The translations under genes were made by a program, and so were the position numbers. A model generated the notes under the pieces. It searched no databases. It was given only the letters and a program-made list of their open reading frames with translations, and was not told where the DNA came from. This document shows positions 27,157 through 36,032 of a stretch of 62,348 nucleotides of DNA, one piece after another (position 1 is the stretch's first letter; each line of letters starts with the position of its first letter). Source of the DNA: Candidatus Megaera endosymbiont of Nemacystus decipiens. Its GTDB lineage: Bacteria; Pseudomonadota; Alphaproteobacteria; Rickettsiales; Rickettsiaceae. The stretch is from NCBI GenBank assembly GCA_030036605.1, contig DAOTRE010000005.1, forward strand, positions 27,756 to 90,103, written 5' to 3'.

Positions 27157-28132
27157 ACTTAATTCTCCCAAATTTTGGCAAAAAACTAACTGGTTTTCTT
27201 CTCTTTTAACACCACTGTCTTATTTATACATGCTACTAGGCTATGTGAGAAAAATTTTTATAAAACCAATCCGTCTACCTGCCTATGTTATCTGCGTTGG
27301 TAATATTACAATTGGAGGAGGAGGAAAGACACAAATAGTTAGGTGGCTAGCTTCACATTTAAAAGAAAAATATAAAATACTTGTCATTACAAAAGCTTAT
27401 AATTCGTCTTTAAAAAAAGCAAAATTTGTGCAAGAATCTGACCTTGCTTCAGATGTTGGAGATGAATCAAAACTACTTGCTAAAAACGCTGCCGTAATTG
27501 CTACCAAGTCTCTAAAGCAAGCATTAGATTTAATAAAAGAATTTGATCCTGAAATCATAATATTTGACGATGGAATGCAAAGCCCTAGATTTCAAAAAGA
27601 CCTCACAATTTTGTCTATTACTACAGACAGAGCTCTTGGAAATCAGAAAATTTTTCCAGCTGGTCCTTTGCGGCAAACATTATCTTCTGCCTTAAAAATA
27701 TCAGATATTGCTATATTGGTAGGAAATAATGGTACTGCAAATAACTTGCTGTCTAGCTACAATCTACCTATTTTTAATGCTCAAATAGTTCCCGAGTCTG
27801 AGGATATAATCAAAACCAACCAAAATTATCTTGCATTTGCAGGGATAAGCAACCCAAATAGTTTTTTTCAGCTACTAAAAAAATATAATATAAAAATAGA
27901 TTCCTGCAAATCTTTTCCAGACCATTATCTATATACTCAAAAAGATATTATGAATCTAAGAGAATTGGCATTACGACTAAGATTAAACCTTATCACAACT
28001 GAAAAAGATTATGTCAGAATAGATAACCCTGAAAACATAAAATATTTACCAGTAAAATTATCTTTTGAAAAAAAAGACAAGTTATTAGACTTGTTATATA
28101 AAAAAATTCAGAATCAGGTATCAAAAAACTAG
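27146..28132 (+). CDS. lpxK: Tetraacyldisaccharide 4'-kinase
   Basis: A 328-residue inner membrane P-loop kinase that phosphorylates the 4' position of the lipid A disaccharide. An N-terminal membrane segment (about 17-35) precedes the Walker A segment GNITIGGGGKTQIV near residue 55. The LpxK signature IIFDDGMQSPRF near 128 and NQKIFPAGPLRQ near 150 follow, then a C-terminal SFPDHYLYT motif. Length is standard. It overlaps waaA by 11 bp, so translation is probably coupled. It ends the lipid A/LPS run. Confidence 0.94.
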   Translation: MMIKLNSPKFWQKTNWFSSLLTPLSYLYMLLGYVRKIFIKPIRLPAYVICVGNITIGGGGKTQIVRWLASHLKEKYKILVITKAYNSSLKKAKFVQESDLASDVGDESKLLAKNAAVIATKSLKQALDLIKEFDPEIIIFDDGMQSPRFQKDLTILSITTDRALGNQKIFPAGPLRQTLSSALKISDIAILVGNNGTANNLLSSYNLPIFNAQIVPESEDIIKTNQNYLAFAGISNPNSFFQLLKKYNIKIDSCKSFPDHYLYTQKDIMNLRELALRLRLNLITTEKDYVRIDNPENIKYLPVKLSFEKKDKLLDLLYKKIQNQVSKN

Positions 28133-28254
28133 TCTACTACTCTTTAGTTTGATATCCTGTATTTTATTGACATAATGTTTATTTATTTACATAGGATTAG
28201 ACATGGAATATTCGTGTTTTGCACACAAATTTGAATTTTTATAAATATTAAATA

Positions 28255-29757
28255 ATGATTCAAAATAAACACATTATCAGATTATCATTCATTGGCTTAT
28301 TCCTTAATATAATAGCAAACATAATATTGTACCGCTATTTTATGATTGAAGAAGTTGTCATCAATCAAATTGCTGAAAACAATAAGTATCTGGTCAAAAC
28401 ATATCAGGAAGATGTATGGAATAAAAACAAAACAGCTATAGAAGAGATCAACTCATTCAATTACAAACAGTTTTTTACCGACAAACAATTGATAGATTAT
28501 GCTCGAAAATCGATTGATTTTTTTAAAAATATCAACTCTACTATTAACATATATAATAAATATGGACACAAAGTAATTTCTACTAATAATGATAAAAATC
28601 AAACATATGCTATAAGTAACCGATTTGACTTTTATAATTTCCTGGTTCACAAACTAGATTCATTTTTCCTTGGTAAATATACATCCAGCACGCCTATAAC
28701 AGATGCCTATAGAGGCAAAGTCTCGCATTCTCTAGTTTCCCGTAACTTGATGTATTATGATGATATCCCATTAGTTAAATCATTCATCAATAGCTACGTC
28801 CCAATTATCAGTGCAACAAATGGAAAATTTGCAGTAGATGGAGTAATCGAAATTATTACGGACATAACAGATCAATGGGAAGATATAATATATTTAGAAA
28901 AAAGAGCAGTGATTATTTTTGTTGTGATATTTTTTGTCTTTTTTACCATAGTCATGTACAATACAAACTACGCTCAACGCATTATTAACAAGCAATTTGA
29001 AACTAATCGCGCTTTAAAAGAAGAAAAAGCAAGGGTACAAATAGAGAGCTCTGCAAAAACAGATTTCTTAGCTAATGTAAGCCATGAACTGCGAACCCCT
29101 TTGAATGCAATTATTGGATTTTCTGAAATTATTTTATCAGAAACATACGGTAAAATTGAGAATAAACATTATCAAGATTATGTAAACGATATTAATAATT
29201 CTGGCAAACACCTACTTAGCGTTATCAATGATATTTTAGATTTTTCAAAGGCTTCTGCTGATAAACTCAAAGTAGAAAATGTAGAGTTAGATTTGAATAA
29301 ACTCGCTTCTTCAAGTATGAGATTTGTACAACCAAGAGCAAGTAGCGCTAACATTGAGCTTATTGAGGACCTACCGCGCAGTCATGTCGTAATTACAGCT
29401 GACCCAAAAAGACTTAAACAGGCTCTCCTAAATCTACTATCTAATGCTGTAAAATTTACTCCTTCAGGAGGTGCAGTAACGCTTAGGGTGGTAAAAAATA
29501 AATCAAAAGAGCTAATTGATATTATAGTATCTGATAATGGAATTGGCATGGATGAAAAGCAGATACCTAAAGCGCTCTCATCATTTGGTCAAGTGGATAA
29601 TAAACTAAGCAGGAAATATGAAGGCACAGGCCTTGGACTACCTCTTACTAAAAAGCTTGTAGAGCTTATGGATGGTAAATTTAGCATAACAAGCAAAAAG
29701 GGGAAAGGCACCAAAATTACTATCACATTTAAGTATGATCCTAAAATACAATTCTAA
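28255..29757 (+). CDS. Membrane sensor histidine kinase (PleC/DivJ-like architecture)
   Basis: A 500-residue hybrid-free sensor kinase. Two membrane segments (about 9-27 and 218-238) bracket a periplasmic or extracytoplasmic sensor domain of about 190 residues. A short coiled coil follows (about 240-270), then HisKA with phospho-acceptor His277 in VSHELRTPLNAI, N box LLNLLSNAVKF, G1 DNGIGM and G2 GTGLGLPL. The HisKA block resembles alphaproteobacterial PleC/DivJ kinases that feed the CtrA pathway. No response regulator is adjacent. A TTGACA at 28167-28172 may be the -35 of its promoter, but the -10 is unclear. Confidence 0.88.
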   Translation: MIQNKHIIRLSFIGLFLNIIANIILYRYFMIEEVVINQIAENNKYLVKTYQEDVWNKNKTAIEEINSFNYKQFFTDKQLIDYARKSIDFFKNINSTINIYNKYGHKVISTNNDKNQTYAISNRFDFYNFLVHKLDSFFLGKYTSSTPITDAYRGKVSHSLVSRNLMYYDDIPLVKSFINSYVPIISATNGKFAVDGVIEIITDITDQWEDIIYLEKRAVIIFVVIFFVFFTIVMYNTNYAQRIINKQFETNRALKEEKARVQIESSAKTDFLANVSHELRTPLNAIIGFSEIILSETYGKIENKHYQDYVNDINNSGKHLLSVINDILDFSKASADKLKVENVELDLNKLASSSMRFVQPRASSANIELIEDLPRSHVVITADPKRLKQALLNLLSNAVKFTPSGGAVTLRVVKNKSKELIDIIVSDNGIGMDEKQIPKALSSFGQVDNKLSRKYEGTGLGLPLTKKLVELMDGKFSITSKKGKGTKITITFKYDPKIQF

Positions 29758-29762
29758 TACGA

Positions 29763-29800
29763 CACTGTTAGATATAACTATTTAACAGTGCTATTTTTTT
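29763..29800 (+). terminator. Rho-independent terminator of the histidine kinase gene
   Basis: CACTGTTA (29763-29770) pairs perfectly with TAACAGTG (29783-29790), followed by CTA and a run of seven T. It starts 5 bp after the kinase stop codon and ends before the MITE-like copy at 29820. Confidence 0.75.
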
Positions 29801-29819
29801 CCTTTAAAAATAAATTATA

Positions 29820-29980
29820 CTGTAGATTACATTGGAATAGGAGTATTTTATAGAAAATATTTTGTGATTTAGTTATTGTCTTATTTCTCCTGCAATGCTG
29901 CTCCATTTGAGGAAAATAAGATGATAAATAAATTGCCAAAGATAAACTAGAAAATACTCCTATTCCAATGTAATCTACAA
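29820..29980 (+). mobile_element. MITE-like palindromic element, family 1, copy 2
   Basis: A complete 161-bp copy with inverted repeats of about 33 bp (left CTGTAGATTACATTGGAATA, right its near-exact complement). TA flanks it at 29818-29819 and 29981-29982. It is inverted relative to copy 1 and in the same orientation as copy 3. It lies between the kinase terminator and the 3' end of the ankyrin gene, whose last codons and stop lie in its right terminal repeat. Confidence 0.85.
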
Positions 29981-31126
29981 TATATCACTTGACTCGATTG
30001 TAGTATCTCCATACAGGTCGTGTGTATCTTCTTGCTTAAATATACACTTACCGAGAAAATTAGTGATTTCAGCATGACACTTTTCGAACATATTTTTTTC
30101 ATCTTGAGTATAACCAGTAAGTGTATCTACAACTTTAATTTTCTCTTTTTGAAATTGAACAATATCCTGTGTTACATCAGCACCAAAACGCACCAACAAT
30201 TTCACTATTTCTAAATCATCTGGATTATAACCCCTTTGAATTTCTAATAGTTTTTTATTGGTTTTTAAATTTCCTATATTAGGATCAGCCTTATTATCTA
30301 GCAATAATTCAGACATATTAAGATAACGATTGGTAACAGCATGGTAAAGCATAGTCCTTCCAACGCTATCTGTTTCATTAAAATCAATGCTTGCCTTATT
30401 ATTTTCTAAAAAATATTTCACTGCATGCTCATTATTGCGTCTTACAGCAATAGAAAATGGACTCTGTCCAAAAGAATTTTTACAAGAAAGATTTATCTTT
30501 TGACCTGAAGTAACAATCAAATCAAATATTTCCGGACCTTTGTTATTTCCATACGTAGGAGATAATCTACAGAGATTGTGAACAGTTGAATCTTCACCAT
30601 CAATTGTTTGGTTAATATCAAATGAGAAATTGTCTTGGGAAAGTAAATATTTTACAAGGTCGTCGCGTTCTTTAACTACTGCTGCATTTAGAAAATCGTA
30701 AGTCTTATCATTTATTCCTTGTATTCCTATCGTTGGTATTGATTTTAAATTATAATTATTGAGAATATTTTTTAGATTTTCTAAAGTGATATCTTCAAAA
30801 CTTTCTAGATATAAATTATCAAAGTTATATTTACTGTGCTCTTTATTTATGAGATTAATATAGGATACAATATCTCCTCTTTTTACATCTCTTGCTGCTT
30901 CTAGCATCGTAACAAAACCACTATTGAGGTCTTGTGTTTCTGGCAGTATCAAAGGTTTATTTTGCTTTGAAAGAGAACTATAAATATTGATAAAAATATT
31001 ACCATCAATAGTTTTTAAATTACTCTTACAAAGTAGCTGTAAATTATTTTCTGAAATTTCTCTTGTGGTGGCGTTTTTAATAAAAAATTGTGGTTTTTCT
31101 GAATAATAATATAACTCTTTACCCAT
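29975..31126 (-). CDS. Ankyrin repeat protein
   Basis: A 383-residue protein with at least three ankyrin repeats between about residues 140 and 330: NKTYDFLNAAVVKERDDLVKYLL, FGQSPFSIAVRRNNEHAVKYFLE, and VGRTMLYHAVTNRYLNMSELLLDNKADPN. The first 130 residues are not ankyrin-like, and the tail is charged. There is no signal peptide. Ankyrin proteins of Rickettsiales are often secreted effectors that bind host proteins, but nothing here proves export. The stop codon TAG comes from the terminal repeat of the MITE-like element, so the insertion may have changed the C-terminus. A good promoter lies upstream. Confidence 0.82.
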   Translation of the reverse strand: MGKELYYYSEKPQFFIKNATTREISENNLQLLCKSNLKTIDGNIFINIYSSLSKQNKPLILPETQDLNSGFVTMLEAARDVKRGDIVSYINLINKEHSKYNFDNLYLESFEDITLENLKNILNNYNLKSIPTIGIQGINDKTYDFLNAAVVKERDDLVKYLLSQDNFSFDINQTIDGEDSTVHNLCRLSPTYGNNKGPEIFDLIVTSGQKINLSCKNSFGQSPFSIAVRRNNEHAVKYFLENNKASIDFNETDSVGRTMLYHAVTNRYLNMSELLLDNKADPNIGNLKTNKKLLEIQRGYNPDDLEIVKLLVRFGADVTQDIVQFQKEKIKVVDTLTGYTQDEKNMFEKCHAEITNFLGKCIFKQEDTHDLYGDTTIESSDIL

Positions 31127-31162
31127 AATAATTTACTACTTTTAGTTAATTTAATGGGAGCA

Positions 31163-31191
31163 TTAATACAGTAAAACAAACCAAATTGCAA
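31163..31191 (-). promoter_or_regulatory. Sigma-70 promoter of the ankyrin gene
   Basis: On the minus strand TTGCAA (31186-31191) and TATTAA (31163-31168) are 17 bp apart, 37 bp before the ankyrin start codon. Confidence 0.6.
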
Positions 31192-31223
31192 CATGTTAAC
31201 TAAAAATATCTTATTTTAAATTA

Positions 31224-31994
31224 TTATGTTTTAATTTTCCATCCAGAGCTTATTAATTTTAGCAACAATTGAAATAACAAAATATTCATAAAGACTAAGA
31301 ATATTATCCCAAACTGGGTATTGCCATCTGCATAGCCAGTAAGGCAATATCTAAATCCATCTATAACATAAAAAAATGGATTAATCATATTGATATATTG
31401 AAATACCATTGGTAGAGACTTCACAGAGTAAAAAGTGCCAGAGAGAAATGACAAAGGTGTTATGATGTAGCTAGTAAAAGCAGACATTTGATCAAAACTA
31501 TTCGAAGCAAGACCAGTAAGCAGACCCAGCTGACCCAGGAAACTACAGCATAATAGAACATACAAAGCAAGTAGCCCAGGGTACATTAAATTATAATCTA
31601 TGAATGGAATGAGAGATATTGCAACTACAATACCAACTAACACCCCCCTCAAAACCGCACCTAAAGTGAAAGCGCATATGATTTCAATACTTCCTAAAGG
31701 AGGCATTAAAATGTCATTAACATAACCCAAAATCTTAGACATAATAAAGGAGGAAGAACTATTCGCAAATGTTTGCTGCATAATGCTCATTATAATCAGG
31801 CCATAACCAATAAAATTAATAAATTTGATACCCGATATTTCTTCCCTACTTCCACCAGTTGCTAGAACAAATATAGTTAGAAAAAGCAAAGCAGATATCA
31901 TAGGAGTGAAAATCGTCTGATTATAAACTTTTAAAAATCGTTTTACTTCCCTTAATGTTAAGTAAAACATGCCGTACCAATTGATTTTTTCCAC
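31224..31994 (-). CDS. ABC-2 type transporter permease
   Basis: A 256-residue integral membrane protein with about six hydrophobic segments, matching ABC-2 export permeases: LTLREVKRFLKVYNQTIFTPMIS at the N-terminus, the LFLTIFVLATGG and FINFIGYGLIIMSIMQQTF segments, and the signature LSFLSGTFYSVKSLPMVFQYI before the last helices. I place the start at GTG 31994 because a strong AGGAGG lies a few bases before it; a longer frame to 32033 has no such site. The matching ATPase is not adjacent, and the exported substrate (polysaccharide, lipid or drug) cannot be told. Confidence 0.85.
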   Translation of the reverse strand: MEKINWYGMFYLTLREVKRFLKVYNQTIFTPMISALLFLTIFVLATGGSREEISGIKFINFIGYGLIIMSIMQQTFANSSSSFIMSKILGYVNDILMPPLGSIEIICAFTLGAVLRGVLVGIVVAISLIPFIDYNLMYPGLLALYVLLCCSFLGQLGLLTGLASNSFDQMSAFTSYIITPLSFLSGTFYSVKSLPMVFQYINMINPFFYVIDGFRYCLTGYADGNTQFGIIFLVFMNILLFQLLLKLISSGWKIKT

Positions 31995-32107
31995 TGTCCC
32001 TCCTATGAAAACAATGCAAATCAGAGTGTACATTATTTTCTGTTAATTTTTGATACACTATGATATATTTCCTTCAAGTTTTTATCAACAATAATTTTTC
32101 TTAACAA

Positions 32108-33442
32108 ATGTCCAAAAATCTTTACATCAAAACTTACGGCTGCCAAATGAATGTTTACGATTCAATAAAAATGCAAGAATTGTTATTTCCTTTTGGTTTT
32201 AAAGAGACTGAAAATATTGAAGATGCCGATATGGTAATATTAAATACTTGTCATATCAGAGAAAAAGCATCGGAAAAAGTATATTCAGAGCTTGGAAGAA
32301 TTAAAAAAATTAAAGACAAAAGATCTCTTGAAAATAAACGGGAGATGATCATCGCTGTTGCAGGATGCGTGGGACAAGCTGAGGGTGAAGAAATTTTCAA
32401 AAGAGCCAGTTATGTTGACATAGTTGTAGGCCCACAATCATACCATACATTGCCTGACTTAGTAGCAAAATTGGCACGTTCAGAAAAACACTTGATAGAA
32501 CTGGACTTTGTAGAAGAAGAAAAATTTGATAACCTTAACGTTTCCAGTCAAAATCAAGGAGCGAGCGCTTTTGTATCTGTCCAGGAGGGGTGCGATAAAT
32601 TTTGTACCTTCTGCGTTGTACCCTATACCAGAGGGGCAGAATTTTCAAGACCGGTAGAACAAATTTATCGTGAATCAATGTCTATGGTAACCAAAGGAGC
32701 CAAAGAAATATATCTATTAGGTCAAAATGTTAATGCATACCATGGAAAAGCAAACGATAATGAAACTTATTCTTTAGCACAATTAATAAAGCATGTAGCA
32801 AAAATTGGAGGACTTCAGAGAATTAGATATACCACTTCTCATCCAAGAGATATGGATGATGAATTGATTAAATTACACGGTATGGAAGACAAATTAATGC
32901 CTTTCTTACATTTACCTGTTCAATCTGGCTCTAATAAAATATTAAAATTAATGAACCGCAAACATACAAGGGAAGAATATTTTTCTATTATTGACAAATT
33001 AAGAGTAGCAAGGCCGGATATAGTCCTATCATCTGATTTTATCATTGGTTTCCCAGGCGAAACTGATGAAGATTTCGCAGATACACTAGACTTAGTTAAA
33101 AAAATTAAATATGGTCAATGCTTTTCTTTCAAATACAGCCCGCGCCCAGGAACTCCTGGCGCTACTATGGAACAGGTTCCAGAAAATGTCAAAACCGAAA
33201 GACTAGCAACACTTCAGAAGGAGTTAGCCGATCAACAACTCGAAATAAATCAGAAATCTGTTGGAAAAATAATGCCTGTATTGTTTGAAAAACATGGTAA
33301 ATTTAATGGGCATATAGTTGGTAAAACTCCTTATATGCAATCAGCTTATATAGAAAATGCAGACGAAAAATTAATAGGTAGCATTGCAAATGTTCGTATT
33401 GTTAAAGCTTTGGCAACAAGTGTAGCATGTGAATTAGTTTAA
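32108..33442 (+). CDS. miaB: tRNA-2-methylthio-N6-dimethylallyladenosine synthase
   Basis: A 444-residue radical-SAM methylthiotransferase acting on A37 of tRNAs that read UNN codons. The N-terminal domain has the auxiliary cluster cysteines in [18 protein letters not shown] and AGCVGQAEG. The radical SAM motif CxxxCxxC is in [14 protein letters not shown] near residue 160. A C-terminal TRAM domain ends the protein. All motifs are intact and the length is standard. PBP1A follows 9 bp later. Confidence 0.96.
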   Translation: MSKNLYIKTYGCQMNVYDSIKMQELLFPFGFKETENIEDADMVILNTCHIREKASEKVYSELGRIKKIKDKRSLENKREMIIAVAGCVGQAEGEEIFKRASYVDIVVGPQSYHTLPDLVAKLARSEKHLIELDFVEEEKFDNLNVSSQNQGASAFVSVQEGCDKFCTFCVVPYTRGAEFSRPVEQIYRESMSMVTKGAKEIYLLGQNVNAYHGKANDNETYSLAQLIKHVAKIGGLQRIRYTTSHPRDMDDELIKLHGMEDKLMPFLHLPVQSGSNKILKLMNRKHTREEYFSIIDKLRVARPDIVLSSDFIIGFPGETDEDFADTLDLVKKIKYGQCFSFKYSPRPGTPGATMEQVPENVKTERLATLQKELADQQLEINQKSVGKIMPVLFEKHGKFNGHIVGKTPYMQSAYIENADEKLIGSIANVRIVKALATSVACELV

Positions 33443-33451
33443 GGCAGAATT

Positions 33452-35845
33452 ATGTTACTAAATTTAATCAGATTAATCGTAAAACATTTTCTAAAATTAG
33501 TAACAATATTGATATTAATTATTGCTTATATTCTTTTCTACTATAGCAAAGATTTACCAAGCTATTCAGATTTGGAGAAATATTATCCACCTTCAATTAC
33601 TCGCCTTTATTCTGCAGATGGAAAATTGATCGAAGAATTTGCAAAAGAACGTAGGGTTTTTGTCCCTATAAAATCTATTCCTAAACAATTAATATATGCT
33701 TTTGTCTCTGCTGAAGATAAAAACTTTTACACACATTATGGAATTGATGTTTTGAGTATTATAAGAGCTGCCGGTGCAAACATCGCTAACATACTCTACA
33801 ACAGACGCGTAGAAGGCGGCTCAACTATCACTCAACAAGTAGTTAAAAACTTTCTTCTATCATCTACCCGCTCGCTAGAAAGAAAAATAAAAGAAGCTAT
33901 ACTCTCCTATCGTATTACTCAGTCTTTTTCCAAAGAACAAGTGATGGAGTTATATCTAAATCAGATATTCCTTGGCAAAGGCTCCTACGGTGTGGCCATG
34001 GCTGCTCTGAACTATTTTAATAAATCTATTGAAGAATTAACTTTGAGTGAATGCGCAGTTCTGGCTTCACTACCAAAGGCTCCTTCTAAATTTAACCCTG
34101 AGAGAAACATGCAAAGAGCAATAAGTCGTAAAAACTATGTTATTGAGCGCATGTATGAAGAAGGCTATATATCACTTTCACAAGCTCAAGAAGCTAAAGC
34201 AGAGGCAATAATATTAAAAAAACGGGACAAAATTACGACTATCGATGCTGATTACTATGCTTCTAAGGTTCGACAAGAAGTAATATCAATGTTTGGAGAG
34301 GAATATTTTTATAATGCGGGGCTCACAATTATTACTTGCCTTGATTCCAAAATACAAGAAGCCGCAACTAACGCACTACGATTTGCTATAAAAAAACATG
34401 ATATGAAGCGTGGATATAGAGGCCCTATAGCCCAACAAATAAACATGGAAACCTGGTTAGAAAGCTTGAATAAGATTAAGACTCCAGTTGGCTTGTTGCA
34501 CTATAAACTTGCTGCCGTTTTACACGTAGAAAAAGAAGAGGCTAAAATAGGCTTAGTAGACGGTACAAAGGCAACAATATATCTTAAAGATTCACTCTGG
34601 ACAGCTACTAATATCCAATCTCTAAATAAAATTTTAAAACCATGTCAGGTAATTGCCGTAGAAAAAATTGGTAATAAGTATTTTTTACAACAAATACCAG
34701 ATTTTAATGGCGGTTTCATGGTTATGAACCACCAAGATGGCCGTGTGCTTGCTATTCAGGGAGGATATGATTTTGATAGCAGTAGATTTGATAGAACGAC
34801 CCAAGCAAAAAGACAAGTGGGTTCTTTAATCAAACCTTTTGTATATTTAGCTGCGCTTGAAAATGGTGCAAGGCCTAATGATATTTTCATAGATGAACCG
34901 ATACAAATTGAACAGGGACCAAACTTACCTTTATGGGAACCAAGAAATTATGAAAGAAACTTTATGGGCCCAATGACACTTCGCAAAGGGTTTGAGAAAT
35001 CACGTAATATTATTTCCATTAAGGTAGGATTGTTCGCTGGCCTTGAAAATGTAAGGCAAATCTTGATAAGACTTGGTGTTAACAATAAGCCGCCACACTA
35101 TAATTCTCTATTTTTAGGTGCTATTGAAACTACTTTAGCACAAATGGTCAATGCTTTTGGCCAAATTGCTAATGGAGGCTACAAAATAGAACCGCATTAT
35201 ATTGAGATGATCAAGGATCGTTTTGGTAATATTATTTACAAACGTGACTATAGCGAATGCTATAATTGTTCTTCAACTCAAGACCATTTTAATGAATATG
35301 CCAACCCATCACTGTCTCAAAAACCAAAAAATTCTTTGATAGACGAAGCTTCAAGCTACCAGCTTATTTCTTTAATGAAAGGTAGCGTTCAGAGAGGAAC
35401 CAGTGGAGGCACTAGAGTTCTTAAGCAAATTGTTGCTGGAAAAACAGGTACAACAAACGGTGCAAAAGACTTATGGTTTATGGGTTTTACACCCGAAATA
35501 GTTGCTGGAACCTACATTGGTTATGACAACCCTAGAACTTTCGGTGATAATATATCTGGTGCTCGCGTCGCTCTACCAGCATTCGTGTACTTCATGCAAC
35601 ACGCATATAAGGATAACAAAGCAATTGACTTTAAAATTCCTAAAGACATTTATATTGACATGATAGATCCTGACACTGGCAAGAGACATAATGGGGAAGG
35701 TGCAATTATGGAAGCATTTAAAAAACAGGATTATATTGATGAAATTGACGATAGATCGATTAATAATATCAGTAACCCTGATGAAGATAGAAAATCTGAC
35801 TTCGATAAAATCGAGGATTATGATTACTCACACGAAATATATTAG
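33452..35845 (+). CDS. mrcA: Penicillin-binding protein 1A (bifunctional transglycosylase/transpeptidase)
   Basis: A 797-residue class A PBP. An N-terminal membrane anchor (about 10-30) is followed by the GT51 domain with FVSAEDKNFYTHYGID near residue 88 and GGSTITQQVVKNF near 127. The transpeptidase domain has SxxK with Ser458 in VGSLIKPF, an SxN-type SRN near residue 517, and KTG in VAGKTGTTNG near 667. It polymerises and crosslinks peptidoglycan. Its presence argues for a real, if thin, cell wall. Co-transcription with miaB is likely because of the 9-bp gap. Confidence 0.94.
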   Translation: MLLNLIRLIVKHFLKLVTILILIIAYILFYYSKDLPSYSDLEKYYPPSITRLYSADGKLIEEFAKERRVFVPIKSIPKQLIYAFVSAEDKNFYTHYGIDVLSIIRAAGANIANILYNRRVEGGSTITQQVVKNFLLSSTRSLERKIKEAILSYRITQSFSKEQVMELYLNQIFLGKGSYGVAMAALNYFNKSIEELTLSECAVLASLPKAPSKFNPERNMQRAISRKNYVIERMYEEGYISLSQAQEAKAEAIILKKRDKITTIDADYYASKVRQEVISMFGEEYFYNAGLTIITCLDSKIQEAATNALRFAIKKHDMKRGYRGPIAQQINMETWLESLNKIKTPVGLLHYKLAAVLHVEKEEAKIGLVDGTKATIYLKDSLWTATNIQSLNKILKPCQVIAVEKIGNKYFLQQIPDFNGGFMVMNHQDGRVLAIQGGYDFDSSRFDRTTQAKRQVGSLIKPFVYLAALENGARPNDIFIDEPIQIEQGPNLPLWEPRNYERNFMGPMTLRKGFEKSRNIISIKVGLFAGLENVRQILIRLGVNNKPPHYNSLFLGAIETTLAQMVNAFGQIANGGYKIEPHYIEMIKDRFGNIIYKRDYSECYNCSSTQDHFNEYANPSLSQKPKNSLIDEASSYQLISLMKGSVQRGTSGGTRVLKQIVAGKTGTTNGAKDLWFMGFTPEIVAGTYIGYDNPRTFGDNISGARVALPAFVYFMQHAYKDNKAIDFKIPKDIYIDMIDPDTGKRHNGEGAIMEAFKKQDYIDEIDDRSINNISNPDEDRKSDFDKIEDYDYSHEIY

Positions 35846-35884
35846 ATATAATAAAGTGTAAAATTGTAACAATTATATCTTTTA
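35845..35884 (+). terminator. Weak A/T hairpin after PBP1A
   Basis: GATATAAT (35845-35852) and ATTATATC (35872-35879) are complementary, followed by TTTTA, directly at the PBP1A stop. The stem has few G/C pairs, so function is uncertain. Confidence 0.35.
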
Positions 35885-35965
35885 TAAACGAATAATTAAC
35901 TAATTTAAATTATATTAAGGCAAATAATAATTACATCTATTAGTGGTTTTGTTAAGCTTATTTCA

Positions 35966-35994
35966 TTGACATTTATTGATGAAATGATTACAAT
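35966..35994 (+). promoter_or_regulatory. Strong sigma-70 promoter of tlc
   Basis: A consensus -35 TTGACA (35966-35971) and a good -10 TACAAT (35989-35994) are exactly 17 bp apart, 39 bp before the tlc ATG. It is one of the two best promoters in the window, fitting a highly expressed transporter. Confidence 0.8.
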
Positions 35995-36032
35995 TCCGCT
36001 CGATCAACATATAATTTTACAAGAGATTAAGA

